A stretch of 21,558 bases of DNA from an uncultured Oscillospiraceae bacterium (GTDB lineage Bacteria; Bacillota; Clostridia; Oscillospirales; Oscillospiraceae). The notes under the pieces are model-generated. The model had not been told where the DNA came from. It did not search any database and saw nothing but the letters and a program-made list of their open reading frames with translations. The DNA is taken from assembly GCA_900763965.1 (NCBI GenBank), contig CAAFMG010000078.1, forward strand, positions 1-21,558, read 5' to 3'. How positions within the stretch are numbered: position 1 is the stretch's first letter; the number at the start of each line of letters is the position of its first letter. The translations under genes were made by a program, and so were the position numbers. Below are positions 14,749-21,558 of this stretch, in pieces.

Positions 14749-15330
14749 ATGTCTTTAGTTCCCTATGTTGTTGAGCAGACCAGCCGCGGAGAACGCAGCT
14801 ACGATATTTTTTCCCGTCTTCTGAACGACCGTATTATTTTCCTGTCCGAAGAGGTCAATGATACCACCGCTTCCCTGGTGGTGGCACAGCTTCTGTACCT
14901 GGAGGCACAGGATCCCGATAAGGATATTCAGTTCTATATCAACAGCCCCGGCGGCAGTGTGACCGCAGGTATGGCAATTTACGATACGATGCAGTACATC
15001 AAGTGTGATGTGGCAACCATCTGTGTCGGTATGGCTGCATCCATGGGTGCATTCCTGCTGAGCGCAGGTGCCAAGGGCAAGCGTATGGCTCTGCCCAACT
15101 CCGAAATTATGATCTATCAGCCCTCCGCCGGTACCCAGGGCCAGATCACCGATATGGCGATCCACCTGAAGCGTCTGGAGATCATCAAGGCTCGTATGAA
15201 CCGGATCCTGGCAAACAACACCGGCAAGAGTGTGGAAGAAGTTACCGCAGCTTGCGAGCGCGACAACTTTATGAGTGCCGAAGAGGCTCAGGCGTTCGGC
15301 CTCATTGACCGGGTGCTGGAGCATCACTAA
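14749..15330 (+). CDS. clpP: ClpP protease subunit with Tyr in place of the catalytic His
   Basis: ClpP forms the 14-subunit proteolytic barrel that works with ClpX. The 193-residue protein aligns end to end with canonical ClpP: LLNDRIIFLSEEV, YINSPGGSVTAGMAIYDTM, the nucleophile Ser 98 in GMAASMGAFLL, and the triad Asp 172 in CERDNFMSAEEA. The segment normally reading MIHQPLGG reads MIYQPSAG, so residue 123, the catalytic His, is Tyr (codon TAT at 15115-15117). Everything else looks functional. The codon differs from CAT by one base, so a consensus error or a point mutation is possible. AAAGGAG lies upstream of the ATG. It is followed directly by clpX. If real, this subunit may be inactive, may need another ClpP partner, or may act as a ClpR-like subunit. 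Confidence 0.93.
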   Translation: MSLVPYVVEQTSRGERSYDIFSRLLNDRIIFLSEEVNDTTASLVVAQLLYLEAQDPDKDIQFYINSPGGSVTAGMAIYDTMQYIKCDVATICVGMAASMGAFLLSAGAKGKRMALPNSEIMIYQPSAGTQGQITDMAIHLKRLEIIKARMNRILANNTGKSVEEVTAACERDNFMSAEEAQAFGLIDRVLEHH

Positions 15331-15357
15331 GAAAAGAAGAAAAGAGGTGCCGGACAC

Positions 15358-16620
15358 ATGGCTGGTAAAACAGAGCAGCCCATCCGTTGCAGCTTCTGCG
15401 GCGTAAGGGAAAGCAAAGCCACCCGGCTGATCGCCGGTCCCGGCGTATACATCTGCAGCGACTGTGTTCAGGCCTGCAGCGACCTCCTGCGGGAGGAAAT
15501 CGAAATGGAGGAGACTGGCGGACTTCGTTCCCCCGATCATCTGCCTACCCCCATGGAGATGAAGTCCTTTATGGATAACTATATCATCGGTCAGGAGGAA
15601 GCCAAGGTCGCCCTGTCCGTTGCGGTGTATAATCACTACAAGCGAATCTACTTTGGATCAAAATCCGATGTAGAGCTGCAAAAAAGCAACATCCTGCTGA
15701 TCGGCCCCACTGGCTCCGGCAAGACGCTGTTTGCCCAGACCCTGGCAAAGATCCTCAATGTGCCCTTTGCCATTGCGGATGCTACGACCCTGACGGAAGC
15801 GGGCTATGTGGGTGACGATGTGGAGAATATTCTTCTGCGTCTGCTCCAGGCTGCTGATTTCGATGTGGAACGGGCTCAGCGGGGCATTATCTACATTGAT
15901 GAAATGGATAAGATCGCCCGCAAGAGCGAGAATACTTCCATTACCCGGGATGTCTCCGGTGAAGGCGTGCAGCAGGCATTGCTGAAGATTTTGGAAGGGA
16001 CGGTTGCCAATGTTCCCCCTCAGGGCGGCAGAAAGCATCCCCAGCAGGAAATGATCCCGCTGGATACCACCAATATTCTCTTTATCTGCGGCGGTGCATT
16101 TGATGGATTGGATAAGATCATTGAAAAGCGCACCGACAAAAGCGCCATCGGCTTTGACGCACCGGTCACCAGCCGTCAGAGCCGGGATGTTGGCTCTTTG
16201 TTCGCTCAGGTGGAACCCCATGATCTGCTGAAGTTTGGCATTATCCCGGAACTGGTGGGCCGTATGCCGGTGATTACCAGTCTGAGAAGTCTGACCCAGG
16301 AGGATCTGGTTCGGATCCTGGCAGAGCCCAAGAACGCCCTGACCAAGCAGTATCAGAGTCTGCTTGCCATGGATGGCGTGACTTTGGAGATCACAGACGA
16401 GGCCATGAAGGCCATTGCCCAGAAGGCAATTGATCGTCAGATCGGTGCAAGAGGTCTGCGAGCCATTATGGAGAAGGTCATGACCCGGATCATGTTCCAG
16501 ATCCCCTCTGACCTGACCATTAAAAAGGTGGTTATCACCCCCGAATCCATTGAAGGCGCAGAACCCACGATCCTGCGGGATCCGTCCCATCCCAGAGCCG
16601 CTGTTCTGGGAGCGAAGTAA
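15358..16620 (+). CDS. clpX: ClpX, AAA+ unfoldase of the ClpXP protease
   Basis: ClpX recognises, unfolds and feeds substrates to ClpP. The 420-residue protein begins with the zinc-binding domain (Cys 11, 14, 33, 36 in CSFC and CSDC), then an AAA+ module with Walker A GPTGSGKT (116-123), the pore motif GYVG (149-152), and Walker B IIYIDE (177-182). The IGF loop that docks into ClpP is present (264-266, in DKSAIGFDAPV), followed by a sensor 2-type IGARGLR. GAGGTG lies 8 bases before the ATG. It is 27 bases after clpP and ends at a strong terminator. An intact IGF loop implies that the cell still builds a ClpXP complex, despite the unusual ClpP. Confidence 0.97.
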   Translation: MAGKTEQPIRCSFCGVRESKATRLIAGPGVYICSDCVQACSDLLREEIEMEETGGLRSPDHLPTPMEMKSFMDNYIIGQEEAKVALSVAVYNHYKRIYFGSKSDVELQKSNILLIGPTGSGKTLFAQTLAKILNVPFAIADATTLTEAGYVGDDVENILLRLLQAADFDVERAQRGIIYIDEMDKIARKSENTSITRDVSGEGVQQALLKILEGTVANVPPQGGRKHPQQEMIPLDTTNILFICGGAFDGLDKIIEKRTDKSAIGFDAPVTSRQSRDVGSLFAQVEPHDLLKFGIIPELVGRMPVITSLRSLTQEDLVRILAEPKNALTKQYQSLLAMDGVTLEITDEAMKAIAQKAIDRQIGARGLRAIMEKVMTRIMFQIPSDLTIKKVVITPESIEGAEPTILRDPSHPRAAVLGAK

Positions 16621-16662
16621 CAAAGGCCTGTCTGAAACGGTCAAAATACCCAAGCGGAGATT

Positions 16663-16727
16663 TTCTGCGCTGCCATCGCTTTCTTTGAGAAATGCTTCGT
16701 ATTTCTGGAAAGATGACTGGCGCAGAA
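16663..16727. repeat. Long imperfect palindrome downstream of clpX
   Basis: Outer arms TTCTGCG (16663-16669) and CGCAGAA (16721-16727) enclose a near-perfect inner stem: TCTTT and AGAAAT pair with ATTTCT and AAAGA around a GCTTCGT loop (16682-16713). It has no coding potential I can support and resembles a small palindromic dispersed element or structured RNA. Confidence 0.5.
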
Positions 16728-16776
16728 CAAGATCGCCTGCTGCTGGACATTCTGCCCGTTTTCAAATTCGACCTAA

Positions 16777-16829
16777 GGAACCTCTGAATAGATCGTCTGC
16801 GGCTGCAAGCGGATCGAATCAGAGTTTCC
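16777..16829. repeat. Second imperfect palindrome upstream of the clpX terminator
   Basis: GGAA-C-CTCTGA (16777-16787) pairs with TCAGAG-T-TTCC (16819-16829) with one mismatch, continued inside by GATC with GATC. It sits six bases before the terminator hairpin. Possibly part of the same element as the preceding palindrome. Confidence 0.45.
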
Positions 16830-16834
16830 CTGAC

Positions 16835-16863
16835 AAAGGGGGTAGCCATCTACCCCCTTTTTT
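16835..16863 (+). terminator. Intrinsic terminator after clpX, just before lon
   Basis: AAAGGGGGTAG (16835-16845) pairs with CTACCCCCTTT (16850-16860) around CCAT, running into six T's (16858-16863). Very strong. It lies only 29 bases before the lon start codon. Confidence 0.92.
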
Positions 16864-16877
16864 CCCTATTTTTAACT

Positions 16878-16892
16878 AAGGAGGCCCTCCTT
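16878..16892 (+). promoter_or_regulatory. Hairpin masking the lon ribosome binding site and start
   Basis: AAGGAG of the AAGGAGG ribosome binding site pairs perfectly with CTCCTT (16887-16892), whose last T is the first base of the lon TTG start. The loop is GCC. In this fold both binding site and start are partly hidden. Confidence 0.55.
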
Positions 16893-19294
16893 TGACTGAT
16901 ACATTTTATGCGGGAAAACTTCCCATTTTAGCCCTTCGGGGGCTGACGATTTTTCCGGATCAGACCGTTCATTTTGATGTTGGCAGACCCAAGTCCGTCC
17001 GTGCATTGGAAGCTGCCATGAAGCAGGATCAGTATGTTTTGCTGATTCCCCAGAAGGATATCATGGTGGACGAACCCAAGCTGGAGGATCTGTACAGTGT
17101 GGGCGTCGTGGCCCATATTAAGCAGGTTCTCAAGGCCCAGGGAGACAATATCCGGGTACTGGTTACCGGCGTAAGCCGTGCCAAAATTACGCAGATCACC
17201 CAGCTGGATCCCTATATGGCTGGTATTGTAGAGACGATCCCTGTGCAGACTGTCTCGGATTCTGTCCGTGGACTTGCCCTGCGCCGGGAGGCGGTTGCGG
17301 CCTATGCCGCCTACATGGAGCTGTCGGAGCATCCTGTGCAAGTGATACAGCTGAAAATCATGTCCAGCGATGACTGTGGATTCATTGCTGATACCATCGC
17401 CCAGAATTCCGGTATGGACTTCCGGGACAAGTGTAAGCTTTTGAGCCAGATGAACCCTGTCAAGCGGCTGGAAACGGCCCTCAAGCTTTTGCGGCAGGAG
17501 CTTGCAGTGTTGCAGCTGGAGGCCCAGATCCAGGAAAAAACCCAGGCGTCCATGGATCAGAACCAGAAGGACTATTATCTTCGGGAGCAGATGAAGGCGA
17601 TCCGTGAGGAGCTGGGAGAAGAGGATGAAGATTCCGAGTTTGAAAGCTATGCATCCCGGATCGTCAGCCTTGGCCTGGAAGAAAGCTGCGAAAAAAAGCT
17701 GCTAAAAGACATTGATCGGCTGAAAAAGCAGCCCTTCGGTTCTCAGGAGGCTGCTGTCCTGCGGAATTATCTGGATACCATTCTGGATCTGCCTTGGTCG
17801 GCATCCACCAAAGAACGGGTGGATGTGGCCGCTGCCCGAAAGATCCTGGAGCAGGATCACTTCGGTATGGAGAAGGTGAAGGAGCGTATCCTGGAGACCA
17901 TTGCGGTACGCCAGATGGCTCCCAATATGCCTCCGCAGATCATCTGCCTGGTAGGCCCTCCCGGTGTCGGCAAGACATCCATTACCTATTCCATCGCAAA
18001 ATGTCTGAACCGGAAAATGGCTCGGATCTCTCTTGGCGGTGTCCATGATGAAGCGGACATCCGGGGGCATCGCAAGACCTATGTTGGCGCCATGCCGGGA
18101 CGGATCATGACGGCACTGGCCCAGGCAGGCAGCAAAAATGCATTGATCCTGCTGGATGAGATCGACAAAATGGGACAGGATCTCCGGGGAGATCCCAGCG
18201 CCGCACTGCTGGAAGTTCTGGATGGCGAGCAGAATCACGCCTACCGGGATCATTATATCGAGATCCCCTTTGATCTGTCTCAGGTCATGTTTATTACAAC
18301 GGCAAATACATTGGATACCATTCCCAGACCGCTGCTGGATCGTATGGAGATCATTGAGCTGGGTTCTTATACCGATGAGGAAAAGGTGATGATCTCCAAG
18401 AATCACCTGATCCCCAAGCAGCTGAAAAAGCATGGTTTGAAACGCAATCAGGTTCGTATCACAGAAGAGGCCATTCGGGAAACCATATGCTGCTACACCC
18501 GGGAATCCGGCGTGCGTAACCTGGAACGCTGCTACGCTGAGATCTGCCGCAAGACGGCTATGACTCTGCTGGAGCAGCAGGAGCAGAAGCGGATCACCGT
18601 TACCGGCTCCAACCTGGAAACCTTCCTGGGTGCGCCTAAATTCCTCCCTGACCGGCTTCCCTGCACAGATCAGGTGGGCCTGGTCACCGGCCTTGCCTGG
18701 ACAAGCGTGGGTGGAGAGACTCTGGAGGTTGAGGTCAACGCTATGCCAGGCTCCGGCAAGCTGGAGTTGACCGGCAATCTGGGTGACGTGATGAAGGAAT
18801 CCGCCCATGCGGCTCTGAGCTACATCCGCGCCAATGCGGAAAAGCTGGGTGTTCCCGGGGATTTTTATAAAACAACGGATATCCATGTTCATTTCCCGGA
18901 AGGGGCAGTGCCCAAGGACGGTCCCTCAGCCGGTGTGACGGTGTGTACCGCTATTGTATCGGCATTGACCGGGGTCACTGTGCGGCGGGATGTGGCCATG
19001 ACCGGTGAGATTTCTCTGCGGGGTCGCGTGATGCGGATCGGCGGACTGAAAGAAAAAACCATGGCTGCTCTGCGCCATGGCATCCGAACGGTGATCATTC
19101 CTGCGGATAACGAAAAGGATCTGAATGAAATTGATCAGACGGTGCGCAAGCAGCTGAATTTCATCACAGCACAGCGGATGGAAACGGTTTTGGCTGCTGC
19201 ACTGAATCATAAGACGGAAATGACTCCCGGAATCCTGAAGGGTCTTCCGGAGGATGTAAAGACAAAGGCACCCCAACCGGGATTGCAGCAATAG
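16892..19294 (+). CDS. lon: ATP-dependent protease Lon (LonA)
   Basis: Lon is the cytoplasmic AAA+ protease that degrades misfolded and some regulatory proteins. Its 800 residues match LonA in full. They comprise the N-terminal substrate domain (about 8-200), a coiled-coil region to about 300 (containing KDYYLREQMKAIREELGE), and AAA+ with Walker A GPPGVGKTS (355-363) and Walker B LILLDEID (418-425). The protease domain carries Ser 678 in KDGPSAG and Lys 721 in GGLKEK. The start is TTG with AAGGAGG 7 bases upstream; the conserved LPILALRGLTIFP begins at residue 10, so no later start is possible. The binding site lies in a hairpin, and a strong terminator sits just upstream with no obvious promoter between them. 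engB follows after 11 bases, as in Bacillus lon-ysxC. Confidence 0.97.
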   Translation: MTDTFYAGKLPILALRGLTIFPDQTVHFDVGRPKSVRALEAAMKQDQYVLLIPQKDIMVDEPKLEDLYSVGVVAHIKQVLKAQGDNIRVLVTGVSRAKITQITQLDPYMAGIVETIPVQTVSDSVRGLALRREAVAAYAAYMELSEHPVQVIQLKIMSSDDCGFIADTIAQNSGMDFRDKCKLLSQMNPVKRLETALKLLRQELAVLQLEAQIQEKTQASMDQNQKDYYLREQMKAIREELGEEDEDSEFESYASRIVSLGLEESCEKKLLKDIDRLKKQPFGSQEAAVLRNYLDTILDLPWSASTKERVDVAAARKILEQDHFGMEKVKERILETIAVRQMAPNMPPQIICLVGPPGVGKTSITYSIAKCLNRKMARISLGGVHDEADIRGHRKTYVGAMPGRIMTALAQAGSKNALILLDEIDKMGQDLRGDPSAALLEVLDGEQNHAYRDHYIEIPFDLSQVMFITTANTLDTIPRPLLDRMEIIELGSYTDEEKVMISKNHLIPKQLKKHGLKRNQVRITEEAIRETICCYTRESGVRNLERCYAEICRKTAMTLLEQQEQKRITVTGSNLETFLGAPKFLPDRLPCTDQVGLVTGLAWTSVGGETLEVEVNAMPGSGKLELTGNLGDVMKESAHAALSYIRANAEKLGVPGDFYKTTDIHVHFPEGAVPKDGPSAGVTVCTAIVSALTGVTVRRDVAMTGEISLRGRVMRIGGLKEKTMAALRHGIRTVIIPADNEKDLNEIDQTVRKQLNFITAQRMETVLAAALNHKTEMTPGILKGLPEDVKTKAPQPGLQQ

Positions 19295-19305
19295 AGAGGT
19301 ACAGC

Positions 19306-19893
19306 ATGAATTTTCAGAATGTTGAATTTTTGATTTCCGCGGCATCTCCAAAGGATTTTCCCCAGAATCGGCTGCCGGAAATTGCTTTTGCCGGAAAATC
19401 CAACGTGGGAAAGTCCTCGGTGATCAATCGTCTGCTTCAGCGAAAGAATTTTGCCAGAGTGGGGGAGAAGCCCGGTAAAACCGTTCATGTCAATTATTTT
19501 GTCATTGACAAAAAGGCATATCTGGTGGATCTTCCCGGCTATGGCTTTGCCAAGGTATCCCAGAAGGAAAAAGACCGCTGGGGTAAGCTGATGGAGGATT
19601 ACTTTGCGGCAAATCGCATTGATTTGGGTGTTCTGATCGTGGATTATCGGCATCCGCCTACGAATAATGATATTACCATGGCAAACTGGTTCCTGGAAAG
19701 CGGCTGCCCATTTGTGGTGGTGGCCAACAAAATGGACAAGCTGAAGAAAAGCGAGCTGGAACCCAACCTGCGTACCATTCGGGAGGATCTTGGTCTGCCC
19801 GAGGAAACGCCAGTGATCCCGTTCTCTGCGGAAAAGGGAAATGGTCGGGATGATCTTGTCAAGCTGGTATTGGCGGCGGTAAAAGAAAAATAA
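19306..19893 (+). CDS. engB: Ribosome biogenesis GTP-binding protein EngB/YsxC
   Basis: This essential TrmE-Era-EngA-YihA-type GTPase acts in late 50S assembly. The 195-residue protein shows G1 GKSNVGKS (30-37), G2 around Thr 59 in KPGKTVHVNYF, G3 DLPGYGFA (75-82), G4 NKMD (141-144, where many relatives have TKxD) and G5 FSAEKG. The opening NVEFLISAAS and the LPEIAFAGKSNVGKSS run are characteristic. The ATG follows lon closely with AGAGGT upstream, so co-transcription with lon is likely. A shared terminator hairpin lies directly after it. Confidence 0.97.
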   Translation: MNFQNVEFLISAASPKDFPQNRLPEIAFAGKSNVGKSSVINRLLQRKNFARVGEKPGKTVHVNYFVIDKKAYLVDLPGYGFAKVSQKEKDRWGKLMEDYFAANRIDLGVLIVDYRHPPTNNDITMANWFLESGCPFVVVANKMDKLKKSELEPNLRTIREDLGLPEETPVIPFSAEKGNGRDDLVKLVLAAVKEK

Positions 19894-19932
19894 AAAAATC
19901 GGAGGTCAGGCACTGCTGCCTGGCCTCCGATT
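19892..19932. terminator. Bidirectional terminator between engB and the TSCPD gene
   Basis: A 16-bp stem (19897-19912 with 19917-19932, one G-T pair) has a CTGC loop. On the minus strand it runs into a T-run (A's at 19892-19898 on the plus strand), making it a strong terminator for the minus-strand pair. It probably also stops lon-engB transcripts. Confidence 0.85.
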
Positions 19933-19946
19933 GCGTAATCGGGTTA

Positions 19947-20201
19947 TTATTTTGCGATCTCAGACTTGTAAGCCTTCAGAGCCTTTGCCAGCTGATCGGG
20001 ACAGGAGGTTGTCTTGCTGTTGCAGGTAGTGCCCTCCAAGCGGGAGATCACTTCGTCGATATCCATGCCCTCCACCAGAGCACCGATTCCTTTCAGGTTG
20101 CCATTGCAGCCGCCGACATAGGTGACATTCTTTACCTTGTTGTCCTCCACATCAAAAAAGATGGTCTTGGAGCAGACACCGCTTGTGTTGTACTGAAACA
20201 T
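19947..20201 (-). CDS. TSCPD domain protein (TIGR03905-type)
   Basis: This 84-residue protein contains YVGGCNGNLKGI and the name-giving TSCPDQLA near the C-terminus. Four Cys (10, 32, 60, 67) could bind a metal or iron-sulphur cluster. TSCPD domains also occur at the end of some B12-dependent ribonucleotide reductases; the function of the stand-alone form is not known. GAAAGGAT about 9 bases upstream supports the ATG. It lies 24 bases after ybaK on the same strand and is probably co-transcribed with it. Confidence 0.88.
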   Translation of the reverse strand: MFQYNTSGVCSKTIFFDVEDNKVKNVTYVGGCNGNLKGIGALVEGMDIDEVISRLEGTTCNSKTTSCPDQLAKALKAYKSEIAK

Positions 20202-20225
20202 TGTTTTTCTATCCTTTCAAATAAA

Positions 20226-20699
20226 TTATACAATCAGATCGGCAAGTTTTGCCTGGGTGATAGATTGCAGACCCTCTGGGGGCAGAACCATTTGGTGACC
20301 CCGTTCTCCGGCAGAGACTGCAATTTCATCCCATAGGGTACAGGTTTCGTCAAGAAACGTAGGGTAGTGCTTTTTCATGCCTACAGGGCTGCATCCGCCG
20401 CGGATATAGCCTGTCAGCCCCAGAAGCTCTTTTACAGCCACCAGCTCTATGCTTTTGTCACCGGCTGCCTTGGCTGCTTTTTTCAGATCCAGTTCACAGC
20501 AAACCGGGATACAGAATACATGAATCCCGGTTTTAGGCCCCCGGGCTACCAGGGTTTTGAACACCTGCTCCGGAGGCATACCGATGGCCTGGGCGGCGTG
20601 GTTGCCGTTCAGGTCGTTTTCGTCGAATTCATAGAAATGCTCCCGGCAGGGGATTTTTGCCTGCTGAACTAACCGGACTGCATTGGTTTTCGTTGCCAT
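20226..20699 (-). CDS. ybaK: Cys-tRNA(Pro) deacylase YbaK/EbsC
   Basis: YbaK-type proteins hydrolyse cysteine mischarged onto tRNA-Pro in trans. The protein has the family's KTNAVRLV start, the conserved Lys in VFKTLVARG, and the GYIRGGCSPVGMKK loop that corresponds to GGxSPxGxKK in relatives. About 157 residues is normal. I use the ATG that gives MATKTNAVRL, because relatives begin this way and GGTGA lies 5 bases upstream. A GTG and an ATG three and two codons earlier are also in frame. A very good promoter places the transcript start only about 10 bases before this ATG. Confidence 0.92.
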   Translation of the reverse strand: MATKTNAVRLVQQAKIPCREHFYEFDENDLNGNHAAQAIGMPPEQVFKTLVARGPKTGIHVFCIPVCCELDLKKAAKAAGDKSIELVAVKELLGLTGYIRGGCSPVGMKKHYPTFLDETCTLWDEIAVSAGERGHQMVLPPEGLQSITQAKLADLIV

Positions 20700-20715
20700 A
20701 ATCATCACCGGGCCT

Positions 20716-20744
20716 ATTATAAATCAAGTTGAGCAAAAGTGCAA
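20716..20744 (-). promoter_or_regulatory. Promoter of ybaK-TSCPD pair
   Basis: Minus strand: -35 TTGCAC (20739-20744), 17-base spacer, perfect -10 TATAAT (20716-20721). The expected transcript start is about 20709, leaving an unusually short leader. Confidence 0.75.
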
Positions 20745-20770
20745 GGTGGATGAAATATCATTTTTTCGGA

Positions 20771-20776
20771 TATACT
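20771..20776 (+). promoter_or_regulatory. -10 element upstream of tepA
   Basis: TATACT, 22 bases before the start codon. No good -35 at 16-18 bases upstream (GGATGA is the nearest), so the promoter call is tentative. Confidence 0.4.
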
Positions 20777-20798
20777 GTGAAAAAAGAGGAGGGCTGCT

Positions 20799-21509
20799 AT
20801 GAATACCAAGGATAATGCGGAAATGAAAGAGCAGGAGCGGGAGGAGATCAAAGAGCTGGGGGCGGAGATCACCCGTTCCGAAAAGGGGAATATCTATACT
20901 CTTACCATCATTGGGCAGGTCGAAGGGCACATGATCGCCCCGGAAACAGTGAAAACCACAAAATATGAGCATATTCTGCCGCTTTTGGCAGGGATCGAAG
21001 AAAGTGATGATATTGACGGTTTGCTGCTTCTGCTCAATACGGTAGGCGGGGACATTGAGGCGGGACTTGCCATTGCAGAAATGATCGCAGGGATGAAAAA
21101 GCCAACGGTTTCTTTGGTTCTGGGCGGGGGGCATTCCATCGGTATCCCGCTGGCGGTTTGCACCAAAAAATCCTTTATTACCCATACAGCCAGCATGACA
21201 GTCCACCCGGTGCGTATGACCGGTCTGGTGGTGGGTGCCCCGCAGACCTTCCGCTATTTCCAGCGGATCCAGGAGCAGATCGCAGATTTTGTAACGGCAA
21301 ATTCTAAAATTTCCCGGGAGGATTTTGAGCATTATATGATGGCAACAGGGGAGATGGCTACCGATGTGGGAACCATTCTTTATGGAAAGGAAGCCGTAGC
21401 TTCCGGCCTGATCGACCGGCTGGGCGGACTCAGCGATGCCCTGGCGGCCCTGCACAAGATGATTGACAAACAAAGCCACGGGAAAAAACAAATGAAAAAC
21501 GAAAAATAG
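20799..21509 (+). CDS. tepA: TepA-type ClpP-fold serine protease
   Basis: This is a ClpP/crotonase-fold protein related to Bacillus subtilis TepA (YmfB, named a translocation-enhancing protein). The 236-residue protein has an acidic N-terminus, then the ClpP-like LLLLLNTVGGDIEAGLAIAEMI, the nucleophile Ser 113 in LGGGHSIGIPLAV, and His 136 in TASMTVHPVRMTGLV. The GKEAVASGLIDRLGG segment is the counterpart of ClpP's AxxxGLID. Unlike the ClpP in this window, it keeps the catalytic His. GAGGAGGG lies 5 bases before the ATG. It diverges from ybaK. Its true substrates are unknown. The 49 bases after it contain no feature I can support. Confidence 0.85.
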   Translation: MNTKDNAEMKEQEREEIKELGAEITRSEKGNIYTLTIIGQVEGHMIAPETVKTTKYEHILPLLAGIEESDDIDGLLLLLNTVGGDIEAGLAIAEMIAGMKKPTVSLVLGGGHSIGIPLAVCTKKSFITHTASMTVHPVRMTGLVVGAPQTFRYFQRIQEQIADFVTANSKISREDFEHYMMATGEMATDVGTILYGKEAVASGLIDRLGGLSDALAALHKMIDKQSHGKKQMKNEK

Positions 21510-21558
21510 GACTGGAAATCAAAAGGAAAATATGTTATTATAAAGTGAATTGCTTTAC

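Noticed and set aside
16535..16849. Minus-strand open frame of 104 codons across the clpX-lon gap
   Set aside because: Arg/Ser-rich, no good ribosome binding site, overlaps the clpX end, the two palindromes and part of the terminator; more likely non-coding.
17702..18892. Minus-strand open frame of 396 codons opposite lon
   Set aside because: Covers conserved AAA+ coding sequence of lon; composition is that of an antisense frame, with no domain.

Overview
This window reads as a chromosomal housekeeping segment of a Clostridia-type Bacillota, probably an Oscillospirales (Ruminococcaceae/Oscillospiraceae-like) gut anaerobe. The reasons are the order tig-clpP-clpX-lon-engB, the run rplS-lepB-rbgA-rnhB-yraN, strong AGGAGG ribosome binding sites, sigma-A-type promoters (several with an extended TGn -10), GTG and TTG starts, and moderate G+C with a preference for CGG/CGT arginine codons. 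The taxonomic placement is inference. I saw no rRNA, tRNA, CRISPR array, phage or insertion sequence.

Layout. The left edge holds the 3' part of a PyrF-like gene and, convergent to it, a small Thr-rich lipoprotein. Next come an LCP cell-wall ligase, asnA (minus strand), a secreted VanX-like dipeptidase lipoprotein and a MATE transporter. A strong promoter drives rplS, which ends at a textbook terminator. A second promoter then drives a tightly packed unit with overlapping genes: lepB, rbgA, rnhB, yraN, an M19 dipeptidase, a threonine-synthase-like protein, a membrane-anchored wall hydrolase and a metallophosphoesterase. A further promoter starts the proteostasis block: tig, clpP, clpX, terminator, lon, engB. 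The right edge has a minus-strand pair (ybaK, TSCPD protein) and a plus-strand TepA-type ClpP-fold protease.

How the genes relate. Trigger factor, ClpP, ClpX and Lon form the protein folding and degradation set. RplS, RbgA and EngB belong to the 50S ribosomal subunit and its GTPase assembly factors. LCP, the VanX-like enzyme, the SleB-like hydrolase and possibly the M19 dipeptidase bear on the cell wall and its peptides.

What stands out. Four proteins keep a recognisable enzyme fold but have lost key catalytic residues: the PyrF-like protein (DAKRGD-type motif replaced by DAPEIA), the threonine-synthase-like protein (PLP lysine gone, about 100 central residues missing), the C39-like domain of the wall hydrolase (Ser for the catalytic Cys), and most strikingly ClpP itself, whose catalytic His is Tyr although Ser and Asp are present and ClpX keeps its IGF loop. 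The gap between clpX and lon is packed with hairpins, including one that masks the lon ribosome binding site and the first base of its TTG start codon.
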